A DNA stretch of 40,588 bases from Halobacteriales archaeon QS_4_66_20 (GTDB lineage: Archaea; Halobacteriota; Halobacteria; Halobacteriales; Haloarculaceae): NCBI GenBank assembly GCA_003021015.1, contig PXRK01000024.1, forward strand, positions 9,457-50,044, in the 5' to 3' direction. Within the stretch, counting starts at the first letter, position 1. Each line of letters opens with the position of its first letter. The notes under the pieces are model-generated. The model made no database searches and was not told the DNA's origin. It saw only the letters and a program-made list of their open reading frames with translations. The position numbers and the translations under genes are program-made. This document shows, one piece after another, positions 25,721 to 34,230 of this stretch.

Positions 25721-25735
25721 TTAAGCTTGCCTGAA
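25721..25735. promoter_or_regulatory. Degenerate iron-box-like site, site 4
   Basis: TTAAGCTTGCCTGAA keeps the CCTGAA half and a weakened left half. It overlaps a possible plus-strand TATA (CATTTAAGC) in the divergent region before the membrane protein gene at 25877. It may be a weak or decayed operator. Confidence 0.35.
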
Positions 25736-25876
25736 AAACTGGACGACCGAACAACGTCACAACTATGACCCCACTGGACGCAGTCGCACCTGACAATGCA
25801 ACCGGGACAGTCCAGCCGCCGGGCCTGTGCACTGCCGAGGAACTGCCGCCGCCGATGCCGGAACCGGGGGTAACCG

Positions 25877-26956
25877 ATGGTCGCTGGAGAGCTCGCGATC
25901 GAGGTGGTGATTGCGGGGGTCGCCGGCGGCATGCTCGGCGCCGCCATCGGGGGGCTTCCCGCCCTGAGCCTTGCCGGGATCGTCATCACTGCCGGGGAGA
26001 TCGCCAACGTCACGGGTGGGACGACAACGGTCGGCGACAGCACCGGGGCCGAAGTGTTCGACGTCGCAGCGGCGCCGCTGACGGCGTTCGGCGTCTCCGG
26101 CGCCGTCGGCTTCGGACCGGTTCTCGGGCCGCACGTCGCGTTCGCGGGCGGCGTCGCGGCCGCCGCGTACCTCGGCCGCCGGGAGACGATCGACACCGGG
26201 TTCCGGTACCACCAGGCGAAGCAGATCACCAAACCGCTGGGGAGTCGCCCGGAGGTGCTGGCCGTCGGCGGCGCGTTCGGCCTGTTCGGCGTCCTCGTCG
26301 CCCGCGTGAGCGCCGACCTCGGCATCCCCGTCGACCCGGTGATGCTCGCAGTCGTCGTCTCGGGGTTCGCCCACCGACTCGCGTTCGGCTACCCGCTGGT
26401 CGGGCGGGTCCGGGACCTCCCGACCTCGGTGCTGGACATGTCGCCGTTCGAGCGCGACGCGCGCTGGGGTGAACCCGATAACGAGACGTCACAGGGCACG
26501 GGCGGCCGCCACGTCGTCGAGCCCTGGCTGCCCGCACACTACGACTGGCTGCAAGTCGGCGTGCTCGGGGTCGGTATCGGCGTCGCCTCCGGGTACGTTG
26601 CTCTCGTCACTGGAAGCGTCTTCCTCGCGTTCGGTATCACGGCAGCCAGCCTGCTCTTTCTGGTCCTGGGGCTGTACGACGTGCCCGTCACTCACCACAT
26701 GGCGCTGCCGGCGAGCATCGCCGCGCTCGCGATGGTGCCGGAGTTCGAACCGACCTGGCTCATCCTCGTCGCCGCCGGCGTGTTCGGCGCGCTCGGGGCG
26801 CTTGCCGGCGAGGCGGCCCAGCGGACGCTGTACGCCCACGCCGACACGCACCTGGACCCGCCGGCAGTCTCGATCGTCCTGACGAGCCTGCTGATAGCGG
26901 TGCTTGCGGCCCTGGGTGTGCTCGATCCCGGCCCGGTCCCGTATCCCGAACTCTGA
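25877..26956 (+). CDS. Polytopic membrane protein of unknown function
   Basis: A 359-residue protein with eight to ten hydrophobic segments, in two halves separated by a polar loop (about 175-220, DMSPFERDARWGEPDNE). Gly-rich helix openings such as GGMLGAAIGGLPALS recall small-molecule permeases, but I do not recognise a family. It is divergent from the GT75/iron-binding operon and shares its control region, so a transport or envelope role in the same response is plausible. The ATG follows an in-frame TAA by one codon, so this is the earliest start. A short frame from 25765 in another register could be a leader peptide or the old N terminus after a frameshift. Confidence 0.75.
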   Translation: MVAGELAIEVVIAGVAGGMLGAAIGGLPALSLAGIVITAGEIANVTGGTTTVGDSTGAEVFDVAAAPLTAFGVSGAVGFGPVLGPHVAFAGGVAAAAYLGRRETIDTGFRYHQAKQITKPLGSRPEVLAVGGAFGLFGVLVARVSADLGIPVDPVMLAVVVSGFAHRLAFGYPLVGRVRDLPTSVLDMSPFERDARWGEPDNETSQGTGGRHVVEPWLPAHYDWLQVGVLGVGIGVASGYVALVTGSVFLAFGITAASLLFLVLGLYDVPVTHHMALPASIAALAMVPEFEPTWLILVAAGVFGALGALAGEAAQRTLYAHADTHLDPPAVSIVLTSLLIAVLAALGVLDPGPVPYPEL

Positions 26957-26973
26957 TCGGCGGGGCCCTGAAT

Positions 26974-27087
26974 TCATACGGTCGTGCGTGACTTTGCACC
27001 GCTATGGAATCGCGTATTTGGCGTTTCATCCCGTGAAACCAGCGATATTGGGCCCCAGTGCTGAAAATAATCACGCACGAGCGTATC
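26974..27087. repeat. ~114-base imperfect hairpin element (MITE-like)
   Basis: The ends, ATACGGTCGTGCGTGA (26974-26989) and TCACGCACGAGCGTAT (27072-27087), are inverted copies matching at 15 of 16 positions. Between them lies an inner hairpin GTTTCA-TCCCG-TGAAAC, and much of the two halves is loosely complementary. The piece could be a miniature transposable element or the folded end of a transcript for the membrane protein gene that stops at 26956. No transposase is near it. Confidence 0.5.
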
Positions 27088-27104
27088 AGTTACTGTTCGC
27101 AGAG

Positions 27105-27290
27105 TCAGTTCGACTGCCCGATGGGGTTGTATGCGCCCGTGATATCCCAGACGTGGACGCAGTGGGGGTTGCCGCGATCCGACTCGTCGTTGGCCCCGCC
27201 TGCGACCCACGTGCCCGTGTCATCGTCCCAGGTCTCTACACGCCCGCAGCGTTCGCACTGGCGCTTCCTGGGCGGATCGATCGTCACCAT
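27105..27290 (-). CDS. HEWD-family small zinc-ribbon protein
   Basis: A 61-residue protein with CERCGRVETWD (Cys12 and Cys15) and HCVHVWDITGAYNPI, where the HVWDITG tail corresponds to the HEWD motif after which this haloarchaeal family is named. One CxxC plus a CVH can hold a zinc ion. Many such micro-proteins exist in haloarchaea; their targets are unknown. It diverges from the DUF2237 gene. Confidence 0.8.
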   Translation of the reverse strand: MVTIDPPRKRQCERCGRVETWDDDTGTWVAGGANDESDRGNPHCVHVWDITGAYNPIGQSN

Positions 27291-27369
27291 GCCGCCCAGT
27301 AGGCGGGCGGCCGTCTTGAAACTGCCTGTCGGGGAAAATACTCTTGGCCGCGTCGGTCCAAGCCGCCGT

Positions 27370-27786
27370 ATGACCGACGAGCAGAACGTTCTCGGGACGG
27401 AACTGCAGCCCTGTAGCGAGGACCCGATGACGGGGTACCTCAGGGACGGCTGCTGTCACCACCTCGCCGAGGACGCCGGCCGCCACGAGATCTGTGCGGT
27501 GATGACCGAGGAGTTTCTCGCCTTCAGCAAGGCCCGCGGCAACGACCTGGTGACGCCGCGGCCGGAGCTGTCCTTCCCGGGGCTCGACCCCGGTGACAGG
27601 TGGTGTCTCTGTCTCGGGCGCTGGGTGGAGGCGCTCGACGCCGACGTGGCTCCCCCGGTGGTGCTGGAAGCTACAAACGAGGCGGTCCTCGAGGACGTGT
27701 ACTTTTCGACGCTGAACGAACACGAGTACATAGAGGAGTTCACCGACATCGCGGGCGACGACGGTGACGGGGACAACGGCGCCTGA
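27370..27786 (+). CDS. DUF2237 family protein
   Basis: A 138-residue protein that matches DUF2237 closely: NVLGTELQPCSEDPMTGYLR, then DGCCHH, EICAVMTEEFLAFSK-RGNDL, and FPGLDPGDRWCLCLGRW. The family is widespread in bacteria and haloarchaea, with invariant cysteines and no established activity. ATG 27370 gives the family's normal N terminus; the frame is open before it without coding character. Confidence 0.85.
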   Translation: MTDEQNVLGTELQPCSEDPMTGYLRDGCCHHLAEDAGRHEICAVMTEEFLAFSKARGNDLVTPRPELSFPGLDPGDRWCLCLGRWVEALDADVAPPVVLEATNEAVLEDVYFSTLNEHEYIEEFTDIAGDDGDGDNGA

Positions 27787-27864
27787 TGGGACTCCTTTCG
27801 GTCATGTCCGGGTAGCATGACGGATCTCGCGACAATCCAGGGGACGATCAGGGAGTAGCGGCGG

Positions 27865-28317
27865 TCACTCGGATCCGGGCGGCTCGAACTCGACGAGAGT
27901 GAGTTCCCTGTCGAGTTCGCAGTACTCGTGTGGCGGATCGCCGACGACGCTGTCGATGCGGTACTCCTCGTCGAACTCCGCGCCCGAGGGCACACAAAGC
28001 TCGTGGCTCGGGCAACCAGTGTGTGGGCACGGACCCGCGAGCGACGTCTTGCTCCCGGCGAAGGCGACGCTCGACGGGACATTCGCCTCGACGGGCGCGG
28101 GCTCGACCTCGACGGCGGTCACGCCGGTGTCGTGGACGGCGCACTCGAGCGTCTTCGCGCCGTCACGAACGTTGGAGACACGGTAGCGGCGACCCTCGGT
28201 GAGGTTGAGACACTGATCGCGGTACGGACAGCCCTCGCAGGCCGACGACTCGCCGTTGTACACGAACTCCTCGCCGGGTTCTGCGAGCCGCGTCCCGATC
28301 AGTGTCACGGTGGTCAT
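27865..28317 (-). CDS. UPF0179 family cysteine-rich protein
   Basis: A 150-residue protein of UPF0179, an archaeal family. Two cysteine groups, CEGCPYRDQC (about 27-36) and CPHTGCPSHELC (about 97-108), probably hold metal or a cluster. The conserved opening MTTVTLIGTRLAEPGEEFVY fixes ATG 28317; an upstream in-frame start at 28353 adds 12 residues unlike the family. Function is unknown. Confidence 0.85.
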   Translation of the reverse strand: MTTVTLIGTRLAEPGEEFVYNGESSACEGCPYRDQCLNLTEGRRYRVSNVRDGAKTLECAVHDTGVTAVEVEPAPVEANVPSSVAFAGSKTSLAGPCPHTGCPSHELCVPSGAEFDEEYRIDSVVGDPPHEYCELDRELTLVEFEPPGSE

Positions 28318-28369
28318 ACCACGCGTTAGTGGCTGGAACTGATTAAAGGCCACCCTCTCGACTGCCTAC

Positions 28370-28414
28370 ACACCCGGACGTGACTCTGTGACACGTCAGA
28401 TCACGTCCGGGTGT
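28370..28414. promoter_or_regulatory. Strong inverted repeat at the purB promoter
   Basis: Perfect 14-base arms ACACCCGGACGTGA (28370-28383) and TCACGTCCGGGTGT (28401-28414) separated by 17 bases. The right arm overlaps a TATA-like GTATAT at 28413-28418, and purB starts at 28456. It lies between the divergent UPF0179 and purB genes, so a bound dimer could control either. Confidence 0.65.
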
Positions 28415-28455
28415 ATATCGGCAAGCTTTTTCGGTGGAGTCGAGGAGGTAGACGC

Positions 28456-29841
28456 ATGAGCAACCGGGGGCCACTGTCGGCAGTGTCGCCGCTGGACGGC
28501 CGGTACGCACGATACACGGAACCGCTCACGGAGTACGCGAGCGAGCGGGCACTCATGCGCGCGCGCGTCGAAATCGAGGTGGAGTATCTGCTCGCGCTCG
28601 CCGACCTCGAGGAGACGCCGCTGTCGATCGGCGCACCACAGAGCGAGCAACTCCGGGACCTCTACCGGGAGTTCGACGACGAGGACGCCTCCATCGTCAA
28701 ACAGCTCGAAACTGAGGGGTACGGCGAGTACCCTGCGACGAATCACGACGTGAAGGCCGTCGAGTACTTCGTCCGGGACAATCTGCCCGCGGAGTTGGAC
28801 TGCGGCGAGTGGATCCACTTCGGCCTGACCAGCGAGGACGTGAACAACCTGGCCTACCGTCGACTGATCGGGCCGGCGGTGCGGGAGGTGCTGATCCCAT
28901 CGCTGCGCGAGGTCCGGGACACCCTGACAGCGATGGCACGCGAGCACCGTGCGCTGCCGATGCTCGCGCGGACGCACGGCCAGCCGGCGACTCCCACCAC
29001 GTTCGGCAAGGAGATGGCAGTGTACGCGTCGCGACTGGCGAGACAGCTCGGACGGGTCGACAGCGCAGTGTCGGGGCTGTCCGGGAAACTCGCCGGGGCG
29101 AGCGGGACGTATGCAGCCCACTACGCGGCCTACCCTGCGGTCGACTGGGAAGCGTTCGCCAAATCGTTCGTCGCTGACCTCGGTCTGCAACACGAACCGC
29201 TGACAACGCAGGTCAACCCGAGCGACGACTTGGGGACGCTCTGTGACGTGCTCCGTGGCGTCAACAACGTCTTGCTCGACCTGGATCTCGACATGTGGCT
29301 GTACGTCTCCGACCGGTACCTGGGCCAAGAGGCAACGGCCGGGGAGACGGGGTCGTCGACGATGCCCCACAAGGTGAACCCGATCGACTTCGAGAACAGC
29401 GAGGGCAACCTCTCGAAGGCAAACGCCGATCTCGTGTTCCTCGGGAACTACGTCACGAAGTCGCGACTCCAGCGGGACCTCTCGGACTCGACGGTCAAAC
29501 GGAACATCGGGAGCGCACTCGCACACTGCCTGATCGGATACGAGAAGCTTTCGACAGGCCTGTCGAAAGTCGTGCCCAACGAAACGGTGATGCGCGATGA
29601 TCTCGAGGCGACGCCGGAGATCATCGGCGAGGCAGTACAGACAATTCTGCGCCGGGAAGGTCACGAGGACGCATACGAACGAGTCAAAGAGCTCACCCGC
29701 GGTGAACAGGTGACCATGGCGGATTTCCACGACCTGTTCGAGGATCTGGACGTTCCCGGGGACGTCCGCGAAGAACTGGAGGCGCTGACCCCGACGGATT
29801 ACGTGGGGATCGCGGACGATCTGGTCGACAACCCCGAATAA
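28456..29841 (+). CDS. purB: Adenylosuccinate lyase
   Basis: A 461-residue fumarase/aspartase-superfamily lyase. It removes fumarate from SAICAR and from adenylosuccinate in purine synthesis. The superfamily signature is GSSTMPHKVNP (about 299-309); LARTHGQPATPTTFGKE gives the catalytic histidine region and HFGLTSEDVNNLAYR the first conserved block. ATG 28456 has a GGAGG ribosome site about ten bases upstream; the open extension to 28411 runs into the TATA. A palindrome upstream may regulate it. Confidence 0.95.
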   Translation: MSNRGPLSAVSPLDGRYARYTEPLTEYASERALMRARVEIEVEYLLALADLEETPLSIGAPQSEQLRDLYREFDDEDASIVKQLETEGYGEYPATNHDVKAVEYFVRDNLPAELDCGEWIHFGLTSEDVNNLAYRRLIGPAVREVLIPSLREVRDTLTAMAREHRALPMLARTHGQPATPTTFGKEMAVYASRLARQLGRVDSAVSGLSGKLAGASGTYAAHYAAYPAVDWEAFAKSFVADLGLQHEPLTTQVNPSDDLGTLCDVLRGVNNVLLDLDLDMWLYVSDRYLGQEATAGETGSSTMPHKVNPIDFENSEGNLSKANADLVFLGNYVTKSRLQRDLSDSTVKRNIGSALAHCLIGYEKLSTGLSKVVPNETVMRDDLEATPEIIGEAVQTILRREGHEDAYERVKELTRGEQVTMADFHDLFEDLDVPGDVREELEALTPTDYVGIADDLVDNPE

Positions 29842-29850
29842 CAGCGGGAA

Positions 29851-30168
29851 TCAGGGTGCCCCGACGACAACCATCCTGCTCTCCTCGGCGAACCTGAGTT
29901 TCCGGGAGGCGTCTGGGGATACCCGCACCGCTTTGCCAGGTTCGAGCGTGATTTCTTCGTCGTCGACAGTGAGCGATCCGGACCCCTCCATCAGTAGATA
30001 CACTTCCTCCTGGCCTTCCTCGGCGTGGTCGTGGCGTTTGCCTTCCCACTGGTCGTCCACGTCGACGACCGTGATGCCGAGATTCTTGCAGTCCAGTGCG
30101 TCTCGAAGGAAGTGCATCCCCGGAGCGAGCTCGTCGACGTTGGCGTAATGTTGTTGCGTGTACGACAT
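29851..30168 (-). CDS. Single-domain cupin protein
   Basis: A 105-residue cupin barrel. The first motif region holds RHDHAEEGQEEVYLLMEG, with a HxH and Glu for metal binding, and the second GKAVRVSPDASRKLRF lacks the usual histidine. Such small cupins may be sugar-phosphate isomerase-like, dioxygenase-like or sensory; I cannot tell. ATG 30168 sits directly after a palindrome. It converges with purB, ten bases apart. Confidence 0.8.
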   Translation of the reverse strand: MSYTQQHYANVDELAPGMHFLRDALDCKNLGITVVDVDDQWEGKRHDHAEEGQEEVYLLMEGSGSLTVDDEEITLEPGKAVRVSPDASRKLRFAEESRMVVVGAP

Positions 30169-30169
30169 G

Positions 30170-30186
30170 CCCGGGAGTACTCCGGG
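30170..30186. promoter_or_regulatory. Palindrome directly upstream of the cupin gene
   Basis: CCCGGGAGTACTCCGGG is nearly symmetric around AGTACT with one extra G. On the minus strand it lies between a TATA-like GATTTATG (about 30193-30200) and the start codon, where a repressor would act. Confidence 0.45.
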
Positions 30187-30364
30187 CTGGCATAAATCGT
30201 TTTCTTCAATCTGTATCGGAGATGCGCGACGCAGCCCGGGGATTCGATCCTCTAACCCCCGGGATAGAGTGATCCCGCCGGGCCGTGCCAGTCCCGAATT
30301 TCACAGATTATGCGGCAATCGCTCTTCGCCTCGGCCACGACAATTCGATAACCTGACACAGAGT

Positions 30365-33277
30365 CCTTCGACCTATGAGAGTTTGTCTGAAACACCTCGA
30401 TTCAGAGACGGATCTTGTCGTGACGTTCGCTTCGATCCCTCTAGGATTCGTCTGAAACCGTCTGCTGGCGCTCTCGAGCATCTGCTCGCGGCTTCGACCC
30501 CACGAGGGTTCGTCTGGAACACTTTATGACGTGGATCGGCGACGCGCACTACCTGCCGCTTCGACCCCACGAGGGTTCGTCTGAAACCACCCCCACCGCC
30601 ACCGAGGACGGAGCCGATGATGCTTCGACCCCACGAGGGTTCGTCTGAAACCACGAGTTCAGCGGCCTCCACCGAATATACTGGCGGCTTCGACCCCACG
30701 AGGGTTCGTCTGAAACGGGATCTCCTTGACCAGCTCGTCGCCGACATCGAAGCTTCGACCCCACGAGGGTTCGTCTGAAACGCTCACCATGCCTCGGAGC
30801 GCTCTGCCAAGGCTGCGCTTCGACCCCACGAGGGTTCGTCTGAAACTCACTCATCGCTATCACACTCCGTTGAGTGTTCTGCGCTTCGACCCCACGAGGG
30901 TTCGTCTGAAACGCGAAGCGCCTGTCGATAGCATCGTCAACGGAGGTGCTTCGACCCCACGAGGGTTCGTCTGAAACCACGCGTCAGATTCAGCGTCAGG
31001 TCCTCCGAATACGTGCTTCGACCCCACGAGGGTTCGTCTGAAACCCTGCATCTGGTCAGCTCCCGTGCTCCGGCGCGGGCTTCGACCCCACGAGGGTTCG
31101 TCTGAAACCTTTGCTCGTTGTAACTGCCTTGTGAGAGTTCGAGGCTTCGACCCCACGAGGGTTCGTCTGAAACGCTTTCGAGTGGGACTCCGAGGAGCAC
31201 AGTTACAAGGCTTCGACCCCACGAGGGTTCGTCTGAAACTGAGTCCACATAGTTGCCCACATGTCAGATGATACGCTTCGACCCCACGAGGGTTCGTCTG
31301 AAACGAACACGGGGTAGGACGACGAAGGCAAGGATGATGCTTCGACCCCACGAGGGTTCGTCTGAAACTCGTGGCCCGTTTTCGAGCGACTCACTCACAA
31401 AGCCCGCTTCGACCCCACGAGGGTTCGTCTGAAACCAGTGGCATGCTGTACATTCCAGAGCGGGAAGGAATGCTTCGACCCCACGAGGGTTCGTCTGAAA
31501 CCGAGACAGTCGCCGTGTTCCGCCAGCCAGTTGATGCTTCGACCCCACGAGGGTTCGTCTGAAACAAGCGCTACAAGCTCGCGCTCGGTGGTCCGACGGC
31601 GCTTCGACCCCACGAGGGTTCGTCTGAAACACGGGCAGACACGCCTCGTGAACATCGACGACGTGCTTCGACCCCACGAGGGTTCGTCTGAAACCGTACG
31701 GCATTGGGGCGAGGTAGGTCCCGTTGGCCGTGCTTCGACCCCACGAGGGTTCGTCTGAAACCCGACAGTGTCGGGTGTGGCAGTGTCAACACGCCGCTTC
31801 GACCCCACGAGGGTTCGTCTGAAACGTTCCCCGCAGTCGACGGCAGTCTCAGGCTCGTCTGGGCTTCGACCCCACGAGGGTTCGTCTGAAACGCGGCGTC
31901 CACGAATCGGCTGCCGACATGATAATGGCTTCGACCCCACGAGGGTTCGTCTGAAACTCTGTCGAGATACTCTGCGAACACGAGGGTCCCTGCGCTTCGA
32001 CCCCACGAGGGTTCGTCTGAAACGCGGCGTACAATGAGGTAGAGCACGAGCCCGCTCGCAGCTTCGACCCCACGAGGGTTCGTCTGAAACGCGTTGGAAT
32101 CGGGGTTAAACAACCCTACCACGTGGCTTCGACCCCACGAGGGTTCGTCTGAAACAGAGCGGTGGTGAGCTGAAAACGGACGACTCGGCTGGGCTTCGAC
32201 CCCACGAGGGTTCGTCTGAAACCACGACGACGGTAGCCGCGGGCGCAAGTGCGTGGGGCAGCTTCGACCCCACGAGGGTTCGTCTGAAACCAAGTCCGCC
32301 GTCACGGAAGACTTCGCGCTGGACCTGCTTCGACCCCACGAGGGTTCGTCTGAAACGGTCTCTCCTCGCAATCGGCCGGGAGAGCAACGCTCAGCTTCGA
32401 CCCCACGAGGGTTCGTCTGAAACCCGGCCGTTGCACCGGAGCCGAGGCGCTCGCCCGGCGCTTCGACCCCACGAGGGTTCGTCTGAAACAGACGCTGATC
32501 CGGTTCTCGTCGTCATCATGCTTGATGCTTCGACCCCACGAGGGTTCGTCTGAAACTCACCATCACGATCAGCGAGCACGCCGATCCGAGGAAGCTTCGA
32601 CCCCACGAGGGTTCGTCTGAAACTCGATGACGGGCGACGGGCAGCCTGCCCCAGCTGCGGCTTCGACCCCACGAGGGTTCGTCTGAAACCTTGCGCGCTT
32701 AGAAGGCCGTCGTCGCGAAGGCCGAGCTTCGACCCCACGAGGGTTCGTCTGAAACTCCATGTGCCTTCTCGACGGAGTTAGAGCCGATGCCGCTTCGACC
32801 CCACGAGGGTTCGTCTGAAACTGATGGCGATCTCCTCAATGGTGTCGCTGGTCGTGCTTCGACCCCACGAGGGTTCGTCTGAAACCGCAATTCGCCAAGT
32901 ATGCTCAATCCCGACGACCTGCTTCGACCCCACGAGGGTTCGTCTGAAACACGGATGTTCTAACTCCGACAGTGTCTACACGCGCTTCGACCCCACGAGG
33001 GTTCGTCTGAAACGAGCGAGCCCAGCGCGGCCACGAGGCCGCTTTGCAGCTTCGACCCCACGAGGGTTCGTCTGAAACCAGGCGTGGGCGTACTACGGCG
33101 TCGAGATCCGCGAGCTTCGACCCCACGAGGGTTCGTCTGAAACCGCGATCGAAGGGGTGCCGGGGTTCTTGGAGTACATTGCTTCGACCCCACGAGGGTT
33201 CGTCTGAAACCGTACCGCCCTGTCTCGTCGTCCTCACGGACCTTCTCGCTTCGACCCCACGAGGGTTCGTCTGAAAC
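30365..33277 (-). CRISPR. Type I-B CRISPR array, 42 near-identical repeats plus three degenerate ones
   Basis: The 30-base repeat reads, on the plus strand, GCTTCGACCCC... to ...CGTCTGAAAC; its complement begins GTTTCAGACGAACCC, close to the Haloferax I-B repeat, so the array is transcribed on the minus strand. I count 42 copies from 30558 to 33277 with spacers of about 34-38 bases and no duplicates that I can see. At the left end three copies have drifted: 30365-30393 (several changes and one deletion), 30429-30458 (several changes) and 30491-30520 (one change). Drift at that end and a clean leader-side repeat put the leader at the right, beside 33278. Confidence 0.97.
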
Positions 33278-33477
33278 CATTCCCAGATTCCCCGTGCGGG
33301 GGTTTGTATGTGGGGAATCGAGGGCTGCGACTCGGTCGACCCGCAATACCCCTCACACCCACCGGGGTCGACAGAGTCATACTACGGTAGAAGCCAAGGG
33401 CACTTCGAACGCACGTTCCTCGATTCACCGCGAATGAATCACCCAATTAAGCCGGCGAAACGAACCCAAGCCCATAA
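33278..33477 (-). promoter_or_regulatory. CRISPR leader
   Basis: The AT-richer stretch between the newest repeat and the divergent helix-turn-helix gene. Close to the first repeat is an inverted repeat GATTCCCC (33286-33293) / GGGGAATC (33312-33319). Farther out, AATTAAGCC (about 33445-33453) could supply the minus-strand promoter. Position, array polarity and repeat decay at the far end together identify it as the leader. Confidence 0.75.
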
Positions 33478-33501
33478 GTTCACAGTACGTGAACTGTGAA
33501 C
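33478..33501. promoter_or_regulatory. Perfect palindromic operator at the HTH gene start
   Basis: Arms GTTCACAGT and ACTGTGAAC (9 bases each) around ACGTGA, ending four bases before ATG 33506. An upstream CCCATAAG may be the TATA. The position suggests control by the HTH protein encoded just after it; the same region holds the outer edge of the CRISPR leader. Confidence 0.7.
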
Positions 33502-33505
33502 CACG

Positions 33506-34225
33506 ATGGCACACGACTTCACGGCGGACGACTCCCGCCGGACGGACGAACACGCGGCCGACGAGAAACCACGGGTACACGGCCTACAGACCTACTTCCG
33601 CATCTTCCAGAACCCCGATCTCGCTCGCGTCTACTACCGCGCACGAGACGGCCCCGTCACGGTGCCCACCCTCCGTGAGGAAATCGAACTGAGCAAGTCC
33701 TCCGCGTACAGCTACATCGACGAGCTGGTCGACGCCGGACTGCTCGTCGAGGTGGCGGACTCTCAAGGAGCGACACAGTACGCGGCGACAGAGTGGACGG
33801 TCACGATCGAGATTGACGACGAATCACTGACGGTTGGGCCGCTGGCGGCACTCGTCGTCGCAAACAAGACCGAGTATCCGTCCATCGGTCGGGTGGTCGA
33901 AGAACACGGACTGGAGACACTACAGAAGTGCATCACAGAGGCCCGCGTGTACGAGCGCGGCGAGACGACGACGCGACAGTTCGCCGACGACACCGGCCTC
34001 AGCTACGGCCTCGCATTCGAGGCGTTGGCCGCCATCGCCGAACTACTCGGCTTCGAATCCGAGGGCGAGTCGATGGCGAGCGATGATGCCCCCGACGATC
34101 CCGCCGTCGACTCCGAAGTCGATCTGTCCGAGTTGGAGACGGGGGGCGACCCAAGCGATCACGAGGACGATGGGACTGCTCCGATCGGACTGATGGAGCG
34201 CAAGCGGCAGTCGGACGAGGAGTAG
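33506..34225 (+). CDS. Winged helix-turn-helix regulator (DUF7437-like)
   Basis: A 239-residue protein. Residues about 25-95 form a winged HTH: VYYRARDGPVTVPTLREEIE, then LSKSSAYSYIDELVDAGLLV as the recognition helix and wing. A second all-helical part (about 110-190) and a disordered acidic tail follow. The downstream PIN-like gene starts five bases after its stop, so the pair behaves like a toxin-antitoxin or regulator-effector operon. The palindrome at its start probably is its own site. It diverges from the CRISPR leader, so it may also see that promoter. I cannot fix a family name with certainty. Confidence 0.8.
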   Translation: MAHDFTADDSRRTDEHAADEKPRVHGLQTYFRIFQNPDLARVYYRARDGPVTVPTLREEIELSKSSAYSYIDELVDAGLLVEVADSQGATQYAATEWTVTIEIDDESLTVGPLAALVVANKTEYPSIGRVVEEHGLETLQKCITEARVYERGETTTRQFADDTGLSYGLAFEALAAIAELLGFESEGESMASDDAPDDPAVDSEVDLSELETGGDPSDHEDDGTAPIGLMERKRQSDEE

Positions 34226-34230
34226 TCCCG

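Noticed and set aside
30260..30277. CGGGAT/ATCCCG hairpin and a tRNA T-loop-like stretch near 30230-30277
   Set aside because: The hairpin is only six pairs and the T-loop match is partial; no cloverleaf can be drawn, so I do not call an RNA gene.
30373..33346. Many plus- and minus-strand frames with repeating FRRTLVGSK, SDEPSWGRS or TNPRGVEA blocks
   Set aside because: They are translations of the 30-base CRISPR repeats and have no coding meaning.
33278..33505. A CreTA-type RNA toxin-antitoxin next to the cas genes
   Set aside because: That system lies between cas6 and cas8 in its known locus, outside this window, and I found no repeat-like antitoxin in the leader region.
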